Assembly: GCA_964020085.1 (NCBI GenBank)
Contig: OZ026607.1
Span: 1,568,103 to 1,632,102, forward strand
Source: Micromussa lordhowensis
Taxonomy: Eukaryota; Cnidaria; Anthozoa; Scleractinia; Lobophylliidae
DNA: 64,000 nucleotides
Direction: 5' to 3'
Notes under the pieces: model-generated
Databases searched by the model: none
The model's input: the letters and a program-made list of their open reading frames with translations, nothing else
What the model was told of the DNA's origin: nothing
Translations under genes and position numbers: made by a program
Shown here: piece after piece, positions 1 through 10,725 of the stretch
Position numbering within the stretch: position 1 is the stretch's first letter
Layout of the letters: the number at the start of each line of letters is the position of its first letter

Positions 1-11
1 ACTTTACTTAC

Positions 12-89
12 CAAAATGAATGGGATCCAATGGATCGTATTGGAGATCACCAAAGTCACTGTTAATCACTAGAACTTCATCCTCAAAGG
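12..89 (-). CDS. Exon 2 of a head-to-head paralogue of the mosaic protease gene (partial gene)
   Basis: This minus-strand 78-nt exon is nearly identical to exon 2 of the protease gene at 16,897-16,974. A CAG/TAG-type acceptor lies just above 89 and a GTAAGT donor just below 12. It enters in phase 1 and leaves in phase 1, and it reads AFEDEVLVINSDFGDLQ with two substitutions (Leu to Phe, Phe to Tyr) relative to the plus copy. Together with the inverted exon 1 at 1,899-1,959 it forms the 5' end of a second gene copy transcribed leftward out of the window. Whether that paralogue is intact cannot be seen here; it could also be a truncated inverted duplication. Confidence 0.72.
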
Positions 90-1898
90 CTAAATAACGA
101 GAAAGATTCAAGTTATTTCAGTGACATACATTCTAATCCTGACCAATCACATTAACCATTCAATTTTTTTCAACCAATGAGGAGCGCTCGTTTCCCGCGC
201 TTGGCAGCGCCTGCACGGATTTCCTTTGAGATCTGATGGGCTCATTGTCACTCTTTTGCTTGTTGTGGTTGGGTTTTGTATTCTTTTGGTTTGTTTTGAC
301 AATTAGTATATAGTAACAAACACACTGTATTCTCCCACGCGTGGGTCCTACTCACGTTGCAGGGGATTTCCACATAAACAGGCTTTAATACTGCTCTGTA
401 ATATGGTCCCCTTACATCAAAAAGGGCATTGAAAAGTTGGAGAAAGCTCAACTAAATTTATCTTAAGGACTGACGACTGCTATGCTGGCCGCCTAAAGAA
501 ATTAAATTTGTTATCATTGGAAAAGAGGCGATTATTAGCAGATGTTACTTTTTATATAAAGCTCTTCACGGAATAATTGATATTGATGTTGAACCTTATG
601 TAGATTTCTATAAGGAAACTGATCACTATTCATTTAGACACAATGATAAGTTAACTCTAAAGATGAGATATGCAACAACGAATGTTCTTAAATACAATTT
701 TTTCATAGAGTTGTGGGAACATGGAACTCCCTTTCCCTTTCCATTCGTGAGGCAACAAGTGTAAATTCTTTTAAAGCTTTAGTCAAAAAGGTTTTTTTTA
801 TGGATTAGTATATTCTTCGAATATTCTTCTTTTTTTGATATCCAATATTTATTATTACTCTAATTCAATTTTATATCATTATTTTATTTTAGTATCATTG
901 GTGTTTTGCTTTAATATGGGGTTTAATATGGTCTTTTGCATTTCATGCTTTGGCTTCTGTTTTAGTGTGCCATAAATTGTAATAAATAAATAAATAAATA
1001 AATAAAAATATCTAATTCGAGGAATCTCGCGTGTCTCGTCCCGCTGTCTACCATACAAAGTTAGGAAGCTTTTTAAAGCAATGAATGACACCGAGATAAC
1101 AATGGATTTATGATGAATTATGTAGTGCCGACGATCAAGTCCAAAAAGTAATCCGAGAAATTAGCCGTCATTTCACGTTCTTGATATGCACGCGCGCAGA
1201 GGTACAAATGTCTATAACGCACGTGTATAGCCATTGTCCTTATCTATGAGGTGTGATCGCTGATGAGCGCGAGACAATAAGCTTCTTCCTGTTTTGATGC
1301 GCAAGGCAAAATACGTTAAACCAGCCAGCATTAACTGCCCGGGCAACAAGCTTCCCTGGTATATAAAAACTACATTTTAATATATATAAAATGAACATTT
1401 TCTTTTTGGTTCTTTTAACGTGGAAAAGCGAAAAAGATTGAAAGGGAAATAATAGAATTGGTTATGGCAGGAAATCAAGAAATATCAACTTACAAATACG
1501 TGCTTCTCAGACATTACTTTTGCCATGAAATATCTTTATGACCACTGAATATAAAACGCTATTACCAGTTTTATGAACGTTTATGACCGTGAATAAGAAA
1601 CGGAAAAATCCCTGAATTGCATGCCTGAAGGCCCGGGAATACGTCACACATGGGGCTCGGGTAGTCAAATATTTGAAAGCACATATTGCGAGTTTTTTTA
1701 AGGGCTTTTCCCTGTCAGACGATTGAATCGGTACAGCAAAATGTACCTGTGAAAGTGCAAATACCGTTCCTTGAACAAGTACTGAAATGCGATGTTTTGT
1801 TTCACACATAAATTTAGCACGGTACATCGAAAATTACGGTGAAGATTCGGGTCCTGTGGCGTCATACTTGCTTTGAAATGAACAAGGCAATGACTCAC

Positions 1899-1959
1899 CG
1901 TAACTGAAGAAGATACATGAAGAAAAGAAAACAAGACCAAAGATCTTGCTCCGCTTCAT
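1899..1959 (-). CDS. Inverted copy of the signal-peptide first exon
   Basis: Minus-strand 61-nt coding exon starting at ATG (1,959-1,957), encoding MKRSKIFGLVFFSSCIFFSY plus one base. It is followed by a GTGAGT donor. The product is a short basic n-region and hydrophobic core, as in a cleavable signal peptide. Exon length, phase and donor match the four plus-strand copies, and exon 2 of the same inverted unit lies downstream at 12-89. Its upstream AATAAAAGG-like box is mutated to AAGAAAAGG (around 2,015), so promoter strength may differ. About 460 bp near 985-1,450 in this unit differs from the other copies and looks like an insertion or replacement. Confidence 0.68.
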
Positions 1960-2299
1960 AGTTCTCGTTGTCTTGTTGCCCCAGCTAGCTACACTGGAAC
2001 TAAAATAGTTCAATTCCTTTTCTTTCAAGCGGCTGTACTGAATCTCTTGGCTTCCTTTTCAGCACGTTTGTGAGAGGAAGTCGAGATTATGTTACGAAAT
2101 TCACCAGGGTGAAAGGTCGCGTATGCTACAGTAAGAAAACACAACTGAAATCGCAAGTGAGTTTCGTATTTTGGGGTTTGATTTAGGATTGATTTCTTCT
2201 AGTGTGTTTTGTACAGAGTACCTTTTGTGGTAATTAGTCGAGTAAGTTTTGTTAAATTTGTCATTTGGGGGCGAATAGGTATTTTTGGCTGCATGTAGA

Positions 2300-2650
2300 A
2301 CGTCTCAATTTGTACCTGCGGGGGGTGGTGGGAACTCCCACATAAAAAGGACAGGGGTGGCCGTCGTATCTTTTAGGGGTTAAAAAGGCGGTTTTGGTAT
2401 CTCTTAGGCTGTTCATCCTCAAAAGGCCCACAACCAGCTTTTGCGGTACCTTTTAAATTTTTGAGCTGAAAACAATTTGACAGAAGATTAAGTCTTAGAA
2501 TTGGTAACTCTAAGGGGGTGAAAAACATCTCAAGCCAAGCCCACGAAACAGGAACTTGGTACCCGAGGGATTCTTTTTTCTTTTCAAAATTTCCGACGGG
2601 CACCCCCGTTCTTTATATATGGGAGCCCCCACCCCTGGAACTCCTCTCTC
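2300..2650. repeat. G/C-rich inverted-repeat insertion inside the inverted unit
   Basis: A segment absent from the other promoter units. The motif GGGTGGTGGGAACTCCCA at about 2,325 recurs in inverted form near 2,610-2,640, next to a partner of GACAGGGGTGGCCGTCG at 2,575-2,600. This gives two arms of about 60-80 bp facing each other, as in a MITE. No target-site duplication could be fixed. Confidence 0.4.
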
Positions 2651-3236
2651 TAGTTCCCATTGCGCAAATGTCCTGCCCCAATTCCTTCTGAAATGCAAGC
2701 CTCCTACGCGTATTGATGGTTGTTATTGTTCGTCATACAATTCTTCCCAAACTGTATCGGAGAGGATGTGTACATAAAACTTATCAAATAGTTTGCACGT
2801 TGGGCTTAATATGGTACACATACTAAAAAAAATTGTGAATGACATCCGTTACAGACGGCAGACTTGTTTTGCTGCTTCAAATGAAACGGAATCGTCACGC
2901 GAAACCTCTTCAGCTTGATAGGCATGTAGTTTGGCCTGCGTCCATGACGCGAGAAATTTATGTCTGCATCGAGGGCTAACAATGTGGCGATTTGCGTCGA
3001 GCGCAGAGGAGTTGCCTGATGCGAATTTAGTAGAATAATATAATGGTTCTCAGAGATGTGGCATTTCTCTTTAAAAAGTCTTAATTGGCGTCTTTAAATG
3101 TTAAACGCGATATCTCACGATTGGGAAATTAGATCGACTTTGACACAAAATAGAATTCCAAGTAACCATGGTATTATCATTATTTTTGATCCTTTTTACA
3201 CAATATTGAGTGAGAAGTTAAATTTGAGGCGATTTT

Positions 3237-3705
3237 TCGAAGATTCTCGAGAATATTTTGAAAAATTAGATTGCGCCACAACTTGAATGTAGGCCAAACT
3301 TTCTTATGATAACAACTTCCCTGTCAGATGGATCGTATTATTGCTTGAGCTAAACGGATTTGTTAAATCGAACATAAAAAATAAATAAATAAAAAATACA
3401 AAAGCGTAAGCGAGTTTTGTCTCTATCCCACTCGAAGTGGGATTATTCAGGCGAGAGGAAAACCGTAATACTTGGAGAAAAACCCTCGAAGGAGGCGGGA
3501 ACCAACAACAAACGCAACCTACATTTAAAACCAGGACCGAATCGATCCCGGGCCACGGTGGGAGACAAACAATCTCACCACTGCGCCCACTCTGCTGTCA
3601 ATAACCATCTACCCAGCTGTTGTGTCAAGAGTGTGTAGACTAGCTAGCCTATAGGAATTACTTCGGTTACATTGAGAAATACTGGTCAATAGTTGCCCGA
3701 AAACT
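3237..3705. repeat. Block shared with the 3' flank of the protease gene, including a SINE
   Basis: From TCGAAGATTCTC at 3,237 the sequence matches 32,183-32,355 and then 32,927-33,227 in the same order and orientation; the second copy carries about 570 bp extra in the middle. The right part (about 3,406-3,640) is a tRNA-related SINE: its minus strand carries a B-box-like segment (CGATCCCGGGCC region) and ends near ACTGCGCCCACTCTG. The match suggests a piece of gene 3' flank was carried along in the segmental duplication, although a compound repeat family is also possible. Confidence 0.55.
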
Positions 3706-5281
3706 GTCCTTGTGTCTGTAAAAGTAGGGTGTCCGTGTTAGCGGGGTCTCCACGAGGGGAGAGCTGACTGTATCTGAAAAACGCTAAAATGTTGTGGTGA
3801 ATCGGCGGACAAGTGAAAATAACACTTAACTGATTGTCAAACCGAAGATGACATTTCGAGAAACTGAAAAAGAAAATGTCATGTGAGAACAAAAATACTC
3901 CGACCCACTCCTCTTTCGTGCTGCCTTGACCGTACGTGTAGGCTGTTAGTTCGGAAGCTGAGGAGAGGGAATGAATGGAAGCGCGCGGGGAACGCCTTCC
4001 GACTCGCGTCTTCCCAGTCCCAATTCACTCCCCCCTCTTCTAGAGCGCTTCTGCGAAGGAAAGAACTCCGACTAAAAGAGATAACACTCCTAACATCAGG
4101 TTCGAATTCGCTTCGGCGAATAATTGATCTTAATAACTGAATTAGCTCAGTGTATATGTCTGACAGACTAACTGCTTGAAGTCGACACACGCTTCTTACT
4201 GTTTCCATAGTAAGGTTTCTAATAACTATTCTATCAGAGTCAAAGAGATATAAAAAATAAAGAATGCAAAAAACTGTATGGACTAACAAAAATCAATAGC
4301 ATGGTTTAACTTTAATTTTCAAATGTTCTAATACTAACCATTAATTGGGTAGAGTATTGTAATCACCTTTGGCTCTGCCTTACTAATCGTAACTAACATT
4401 AATTTTTAAAGGTTTCAAAATGTTTTTTTTTAATTCCAGTTATTAATCCAGCCTTTCATCACAAACTGTTCAGCATTTGACATGCATCAAGTTAACAATT
4501 ATGTCTCATTATGTATATGAACTAATTACTAACAAAACTAAAAATTAACCCTAACTGCAACATTGTTCAATTTTCATTCCTCAAATTCTCACCCCTAGTG
4601 TTTGGGTCAGGCAGGTAAGTACTGGAACCGACTCAACTCGTTCCCAGGTCCTCTCTCCGTCCTTAATCGGTCTGTATTCTTGGAACGATGTACAGAGTGA
4701 AGCCTGGGAAGGAGGCAGAGAGAGGACCCTGGGAACGAGATAGAGAGAGGACCCTGGGAACGAGATTAACGCGTAAAGTGGATCATTTATGACGACATAG
4801 AAAACTCGGTTTAGGACTTCTTGCAGAAATACCCCACAGAAAAACAAAAACTAGGTTAACAGATAAACAAAGAAATGACAGATCTCAGTTGTTTATTGCC
4901 GACAAGAAGCTCTCGTCAAAACGCTCACAATCCTCTTGTTGTACACTCGACAACTTTAAACTTTGATGTACAAAGGGAAAGTACAAATATATCAAAACCA
5001 AAAACGTTAACCATAGCTAGAAGCCTTTCCAGTAATGACGATTTCGATGGGTTCTGCTTATAAAATTTCTATTTAAATTGTTTTTTTAATTTTTTTTATA
5101 ATTTTTTTTACAAGATCAACGACTTTGTTACATTTGCTGCATTTTGTTACATGAGAAGTATTTTTCAATGTTAACTCAATAGAAAAATCGTTTCTTACGA
5201 ATACTTTAATTTTTTGTACGTATGCATCGTATCGGTCAGCGTATCGTACCGTAGGTCTTTCAGATCCGATACGCTGCGTTT

Positions 5282-5401
5282 GGTAAGTATTTGGTGTATC
5301 CCTTATCATAGTGTATTTAGAACGTAGCATAGTATATTTATCCTTATTATAGTGTATTAGATACACTATAATAACTGGAAGGGATACATGAAGTACTTAG
5401 G
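5282..5401. mobile_element. 120-bp MITE, copy 1, with 8-bp target duplication
   Basis: Inverted termini GGTAAGTAYTTGGTGTATCC and CCTAAGTACTTCATGTATCC lie between direct repeats CTGCGTTT at 5,274-5,281 and 5,402-5,409. The interior is a palindromic AT-rich stem (ATAGTGTATTAGATACACTAT). A second 120-bp copy at 25,717-25,836 is nearly identical but has a different 8-bp duplication, which proves both ends. Eight-base duplications fit hAT-like or P-like transposition; no transposase is encoded. Confidence 0.85.
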
Positions 5402-5929
5402 CTGCGTTTTAAAGCATGGTACTGGCCATGCGGTTAAATGTTTAAATGTTTAGGCTGACTTTGTCCTCCTTGCGCCCTGAAACACGTGATGTGGCAACGC
5501 GTGTTTCTAGGCGCAAGTTCAAAATACGGAACTTGATATGGAACGGGTCATTTTGCAATTTATGTGCGTTGGCTCTTAAGCTGGCGTTACATATCTTCGC
5601 TGCACAGTGCTGACGAGCTCCAATAAGGGCGAAACTGCTGTCCACTGTTGCGATCCTCCTTTATCGGTTCCTTTATCGGTTCTTGCTCTGCAGTTTTCGT
5701 TTCATTAGCCCCATGCCTCAAAATTAAGAATTTCAGCGTACACACTGGCAAAGCTGGATCTAAATCTGCTTCATTGAAACACTAAGCCCTCCTGTCCCAC
5801 TATATAGGCCTTAAAATGTTCGGTAATATTAGTCTTACCTGCCTTACCCACATGTCTGGTGTTAGAATTTGATGTTTTTCCGTCCTGGAAAAGTAATAAC
5901 TTAGGTTTAAAAACATGCTAAATTTCACT

Positions 5930-6726
5930 CGTTCCCAGACCTCTCGCCATTCTCTTTAAAGAATTGGACTTGTTGGCTCTCCACTGATCACCAGTTCCGT
6001 AGACTCACGCAAATTGTACAAACCAACTTGTTCTCCTCTTTGAATTAACGATTATCGTTAATTGTAAAGTCCCTTTGAATTTGCGATCACTAACAGTCTG
6101 AAATGAATTCTGGGAACTCAGCATTTTTGTTGTAAAAAGGCAGTTATCAGTGTTCAGAAAGGACTCGAACCTACGAATTTTCGCTTTCTAGTCATTTCTT
6201 CTAACCATAGACCACCACGTCGCTGGTTGAACAACACTCGATTTTAAAACAATAAAATTCATGGGCTTACTTTATACCCGGTAGTAAGCATATATCATTA
6301 CTCGCTAAAAAATAATTTAAGAAAGTGAATGGAAAAGGTCGATCGCCAAACCTTAACAAAAAGCTAACCATTTGAAATCTGCCATTAAGCCTAATCATTT
6401 TAGATCAGTGATATTCAATGCGAGACTCTATTAAATATTTAGTTAAACAACTTACCGTCGTCTTGTGCTTCAGTGGTCTAGTCGTTCCTGCTAGCACCAG
6501 GTAGGTCCGGGTTCACTGAATCCGGTCCAAATAATACGATTTTTTTTAAATTTGTTCTTTTCTCAAATGTCCTGGAAAACAGTCTTCTAAAATTGATGAT
6601 AATCGTAAATACAAAGGGACTTTACAATTAACGATAATCGTTAATACAAAGAGGAGAACATGTTCTCCTAGAATCCTCCAATCCTCCTTCTGCCTCAAAG
6701 CTGGGAGAGGAACCTGGGAACGGGGT
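5930..6726. mobile_element. Non-autonomous inverted-repeat element, about 0.8 kb
   Basis: The ends CTCGTTCCCAGACCTCTC (about 5,931) and GAGGAACCTGGGAACGGGG (about 6,708) face each other. Inside them a second, longer inverted pair, TTCTCCTCTTTGAATTAACG (6,034) against its complement near 6,640-6,660, extends for about 60 bp including TTAACGATAATCGTTAA. Two degenerate tRNA-like stretches lie inside (about 6,160-6,235 on the minus strand and 6,470-6,530 on the plus strand). The target duplication was not resolved. Confidence 0.55.
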
Positions 6727-7814
6727 TGTTTACGTGTAAAGTTAGTCACCTGGGTTAGGGGGGGAGGTAAAAAGCAGTACGTGTTTGGTTCGAATTTGCT
6801 CGTTTTTACCTTGTGGACCTATCCCGAACAGGGTGAAATGGTTGGCAAGCAGAACTTGTACTGCGACCGAAGACCTAATCACAGTGTCTTGCCCGAGTGC
6901 ACAATAAGAGATTTCCTGTTGTGTAAACGGGATCTTGGTCATCTCTTTTGTAAATACAATGAATCCATTCTCTTCTTGAAAACGAGATTCTTGCCTCATG
7001 ATTTTCCGTTGTATGGGGCCCAGTCCTCCTCACTCAGTCCTCTCGGTCATTACGGTCAGTCAGTCCTGAACTTTTTATTCTTTTTTACGTTTATTTGTAA
7101 ACTATTTGGAGAAAATCGCCTCAAATTAAACTTCTCGCTTAATATTGTGTAAAAAGGATCAAATATAATGATAATACCGTGGTTACTTGGAATTCTATTT
7201 TGTGTCAAAGTCGACCTAGTTTCCCAATCTTTAACATTTAAAGACGCCTTTAAAGACGTTTTAAAGAGAAATGCCACATCTCTGAGAAACATTATATTAT
7301 TCTACTAAATTCGCATCACGCAACTCCTCAGCGCTCGACGCAAATCGCCACACCGTGTTAGCCCTCGATGCAGACAGAAATTTCTCGCGTCTTGGACGCA
7401 GGCCAAACTACATGCCTATCAAGCTGAAGAGGTTTCGTTACAGTTTCGTTTCAGTTTCGTTTCATTCGAAGCAGAAACCAAAGTCTGCCGTCTGTAACGG
7501 TTGCCAGTCACGAATTTTGTTTTTAGTATGTGTACTCGCGGCCATATTTAGTCTATCGTGCAAACTGTTTGATTCACCCCCAAATGACAAATATAACAAA
7601 AGTTACTCGACTAAGTACTACAAAAAGTACTTTGTACAAAACACGATAGAAGAAAATCATTTCTAAATCAAACCTCAAAATACGAAGCTCACTTGCGATT
7701 TCAGTTGTGCTCTTACTGCAACCTCGTTCCCAGGGCCCCTTTCAGACGAAATAAAAGGAATTGAACTATTTTAGTTTCATCATTGCTAGCTGGAACAGCA
7801 ACACAACGAGAACT

Positions 7815-7875
7815 ATGAAGCGGAGCAAGATCTTTGGTCTTGTTTTCTTTTCTTCATGTATCTTCTTCAATTACG
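7815..7875 (+). CDS. Signal-peptide first exon, direct copy 1
   Basis: 61-nt coding exon with ATG at 7,815, encoding MKRSKIFGLVFFSSCIFFNY plus one base, followed by donor GTGAGT. The upstream box GAAATAAAAGG lies about 60 bp before the ATG. Phase 1 at its end matches exon 2 at 16,897, so it could splice there as an alternative first exon. No exon 2 copy lies between here and 16,897. It may equally be a non-functional duplicate. Confidence 0.6.
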
Positions 7876-9199
7876 GTGAGTCATTGCCTTGTTCATTTCA
7901 AAGCAAGTATGACGCCACAGGACCCGAATCTTCACCATAATTTTCGATGTACCGTGCTAAATTTATGTGTGAAGCAACATCGCATTTCAGTACTTGTTCA
8001 AGGAACGGTATTTTCACTTTCACGGGTACATTTTGCTGTACCGATTCAATCTTCTGACAAAGAAACGCCCTTAAAAAAACTCGCAATATTTGCTTTCAAA
8101 AATTTCTCTACCCGAGCCCCATGTGTGATGTATTACCGTGCCTTCAGGCATGCAATTCAGGCGTTTTAAAACTGGTAATAGCGTTTTATATTCAGTGGTC
8201 ATAAAAATATTTCATGGCAAAAGTAATGTCTGGAAAGCACCTATTTGTAAGTTGATATTTCTTGATTTCCTGTCATAACCAATTCTATTATTCGTGATTA
8301 CTGCGCGGTCGTCCGATTTTGTTATCACTCGTATGATTACAGACCGAATTGGACTAAACTCAGTCCTATTACCATTACTTATTACAATTTATGGCACACT
8401 AAAACAGACGCCAAAGGATGAAATGCAAAAGACCATATTAAACCCCATATTAAAGCAAAACACCAATGATACTAAAAAGAAAAAAATTGAATTATAGTGA
8501 TAATAAATATTGGATATAAAAAAAAAGAAAAATATTCGAAGAATATACTAATCCATAAAAAAACTTTTTGACTAAAGCTTTAAAAGAATTTACACTTGTT
8601 GCCTCACGAATGGAAAAGGGAAGGGAGTTCCATGTTCCCACAACTCTATGAAAAAAGTGTATTTAAAATTAAACTTCTCACTCAACATTGTGTAAAAAGG
8701 ATCAAATATAATGATAATACTAGGGTATCTAAAAGATAGTAATGCTGCGGCACATTCTGTTTATAGTGACATATTCTACGCAGTGATTTATCTATCTGCG
8801 CATGCCAAGACTTGCAGTAACATTTATTTCTCAAAGTAGTGTCAAACTGTGCTGTGTAACTTAAAATCTGTCGTTGTATGCATCAACTTCATGCATGATG
8901 ACGAATCGATGGCGAGGTGTGACAAAAAAGCACATAGTGATCTGAACTATGTTGGACATTAAAACGATACACATCAACCTCCCCTTTACCAGATCGCGAA
9001 AATCGATACATGTAGAAATTGTAAGATCAGAAATCTAAATTCTGTACTGGTACGCATTAAATGTCTCTAGAATGTTGACAGACTGTGCCGAGGACGCGTC
9101 CATCGCGATGTGTGAAAATGCTAATAACGCTTCAGCTTTAATTCATGTTTGGATGGATAAATCGCAGCATATATGAAATTAGCGTGTTTTACGGTTTTC

Positions 9200-9224
9200 T
9201 AGTCGGATGCTCTACCACTGAGCT

Positions 9225-9263
<39 letters not shown>

Positions 9264-9457
9264 ATTGACTGGAACCGCATCGCGCGGCTACACAGCCACG
9301 TGCTGGCTCATATGAACTCACTAACAGCATCGCGCTGTCACATTAATGCATCACATATGAACTCACTAACGGCATCACGCCGTCACATTAAGGCATATCA
9401 AGATGCGTCCAACCAACCTCAGTGGTAGAGCATCCGACTAGATCACGGAGGGTCGTG

Positions 9458-9488
<31 letters not shown>

Positions 9489-9549
9489 TCCGAGTCTACG
9501 TGTCTCCTAGAATTTACGTAATTTCATGTTGTTGTTATTTCTCTGTTAG
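9200..9549 (+). mobile_element. tRNA-related retroposon-like insertion with 12-bp target duplication
   Basis: This 350-bp insertion is flanked by the direct repeat TTTACGGTTTTC (9,188-9,199 and 9,550-9,561). The sister unit near 14,175-14,185 has the uninterrupted site. The right half has a tRNA-like segment at 9,420-9,478 with an A-box-like AGTGGTAGAGCA and a B-box-like GGGTTCAAATCCC. The left edge has the same tRNA segment inverted (GATGCTCTACCACTGAGC). Between them are two copies of a 45-bp tandem repeat starting CATATGAACTCACTAAC. The cloverleaf is incomplete, so this is not a functional tRNA gene. Confidence 0.72.
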
Positions 9550-10664
9550 TTTACGGTTTTCGTTTTTTAATTATTCTACAAGCTTTGGTAATGACGATTT
9601 CTTTTCATTCACGAATTCGACCAAGGAGGCGAGACTGCTAAGAAATGAAGAAGTTAAAATTAAGTTGTCACAATTTATCATCCAGATTTACAAACGTTCA
9701 CTTACTATATTAAGGACAAAAGCAAGAGTTGTGAAAGTCAAGCACGATCTCCTTCACATCGTTTCACAGGCAAATCAGAGCAAAACAAACCATTAATCTT
9801 TCTCACTGAAATCTACGCGAATTAAGACGACGGCTCGACGGTGTGACATCTTCGTGTTGTTCGTGGCGCAATGCACTCTGGTAAAAAGTGACGCAGGGCA
9901 CTCTGGTTAAATGCAATGCATTCTGGTAGAAAGTGATGAATTCGAGAATTCGTATCCCCTTCTATATATTCTTTTTAAATCCTGTTTATGTTGCTGCTCG
10001 CTCGCTACGCTCGCTGCGCAGCAACCATGGTTACTTGGAATTCTATTTTGTGTCAAAGTCGACCTTGTTTCCCAATCTTTAATATTTAAAGACGCCTTTA
10101 AAGATTTTTTAAAGAGAAATGCCACATCTCTGAGAACCATTATATTATTCTACTAAATTCGCATCAGACAACTCCTCAGCGCTCGACGCAAATCGCCACA
10201 CCTTGTTACGGTCCTCGATGCAGACAGAAATTTCTCGCGTCTTGGACGCAGGCCAAACTACATGCATATCAAGCTGAAGAGGTTTCGTTTCAGTTTCGTT
10301 TCAGTTTCGTTTCATTCGAAGCAGCAAAAAATAAGTCCGCCGTCTGTAACGGTTGTCAGTCACGAATTTTGTTTTTAGTATGTGTACCATGTTTAGTCTA
10401 TCGTGGAAACTGTTTGATTCACCCGCAAATGACAAAATATAACAAAAATTACTCGACTAATTACCACAAAAAGTACGTACTTTGTACAAAACACGATAGA
10501 AGAAAATCAATCCTAAATCAAACCTCAAAATACGAAACTCACTTGCGATTTCAGTTGTGCTCTTACTGCAACATCGTTCCCAGGGTCCCTTTCAGGCGAA
10601 ATAAAAGGAATTGAACTATTTTAGTTTCATCATTGCTAGCTGGGACAGCAAGACAACGAGAACT

Positions 10665-10725
10665 ATGAAGCGGAGCAAGATCTTTGGTCTTGTTTTCTTT
10701 TCTTCATGTATCTTCTTCAGTTACG
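10665..10725 (+). CDS. Signal-peptide first exon, direct copy 2
   Basis: 61-nt coding exon with ATG at 10,665, encoding MKRSKIFGLVFFSSCIFFSY plus one base, followed by donor GTGAGT. The GGCGAAATAAAAGGAATTG box lies about 60 bp upstream. It belongs to the longer sub-copy of unit I, which also has the downstream block seen before exon 2 (11,758-11,961) but stops at 12,087 just short of an exon 2. A transcript would have to skip to exon 2 at 16,897. Confidence 0.6.

Larger units (their letters stand above)
100..3236 (-). repeat. Inverted copy of the promoter/exon-1 unit
   Basis: Read on the minus strand, this block carries the same landmarks in the same order as the plus-strand unit at about 14,835-16,980: a conserved upstream block (2,905-3,236), the promoter and signal-peptide exon, a downstream spacer (248-850) and exon 2. 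The right boundary is sharp at about 3,236, where unrelated sequence begins. Relative to the plus copies it has extra sequence at about 985-1,450 and 2,278-2,755. Confidence 0.75.
3706..7094. other. Spacer without a recognisable gene
   Basis: No convincing exon was found on either strand. The stretch holds a short duplication of GAGAGAGGACCCTGGGAACG at 4,715-4,765, a 120-bp MITE at 5,282-5,401 and a larger inverted-repeat element at about 5,930-6,726. The remaining sequence is AT-rich and unremarkable. Longer open frames, such as the one on the minus strand at 3,879-4,289, lack protein-like features. Confidence 0.5.

Noticed and set aside
3879..4289. Minus-strand open frame of 136 codons
   Set aside because: It lies in spacer DNA, overlaps an opposite-strand frame of similar length, and has no recognisable domain or splice context.
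9420..9478. Functional tRNA gene
   Set aside because: The 5' acceptor strand does not pair with the 3' strand, and the segment is part of a 350-bp insertion with its own target duplication. The units at 21,715 and 28,152 have a C at position 33 and mismatched anticodon stems, so they are also read as SINE heads.
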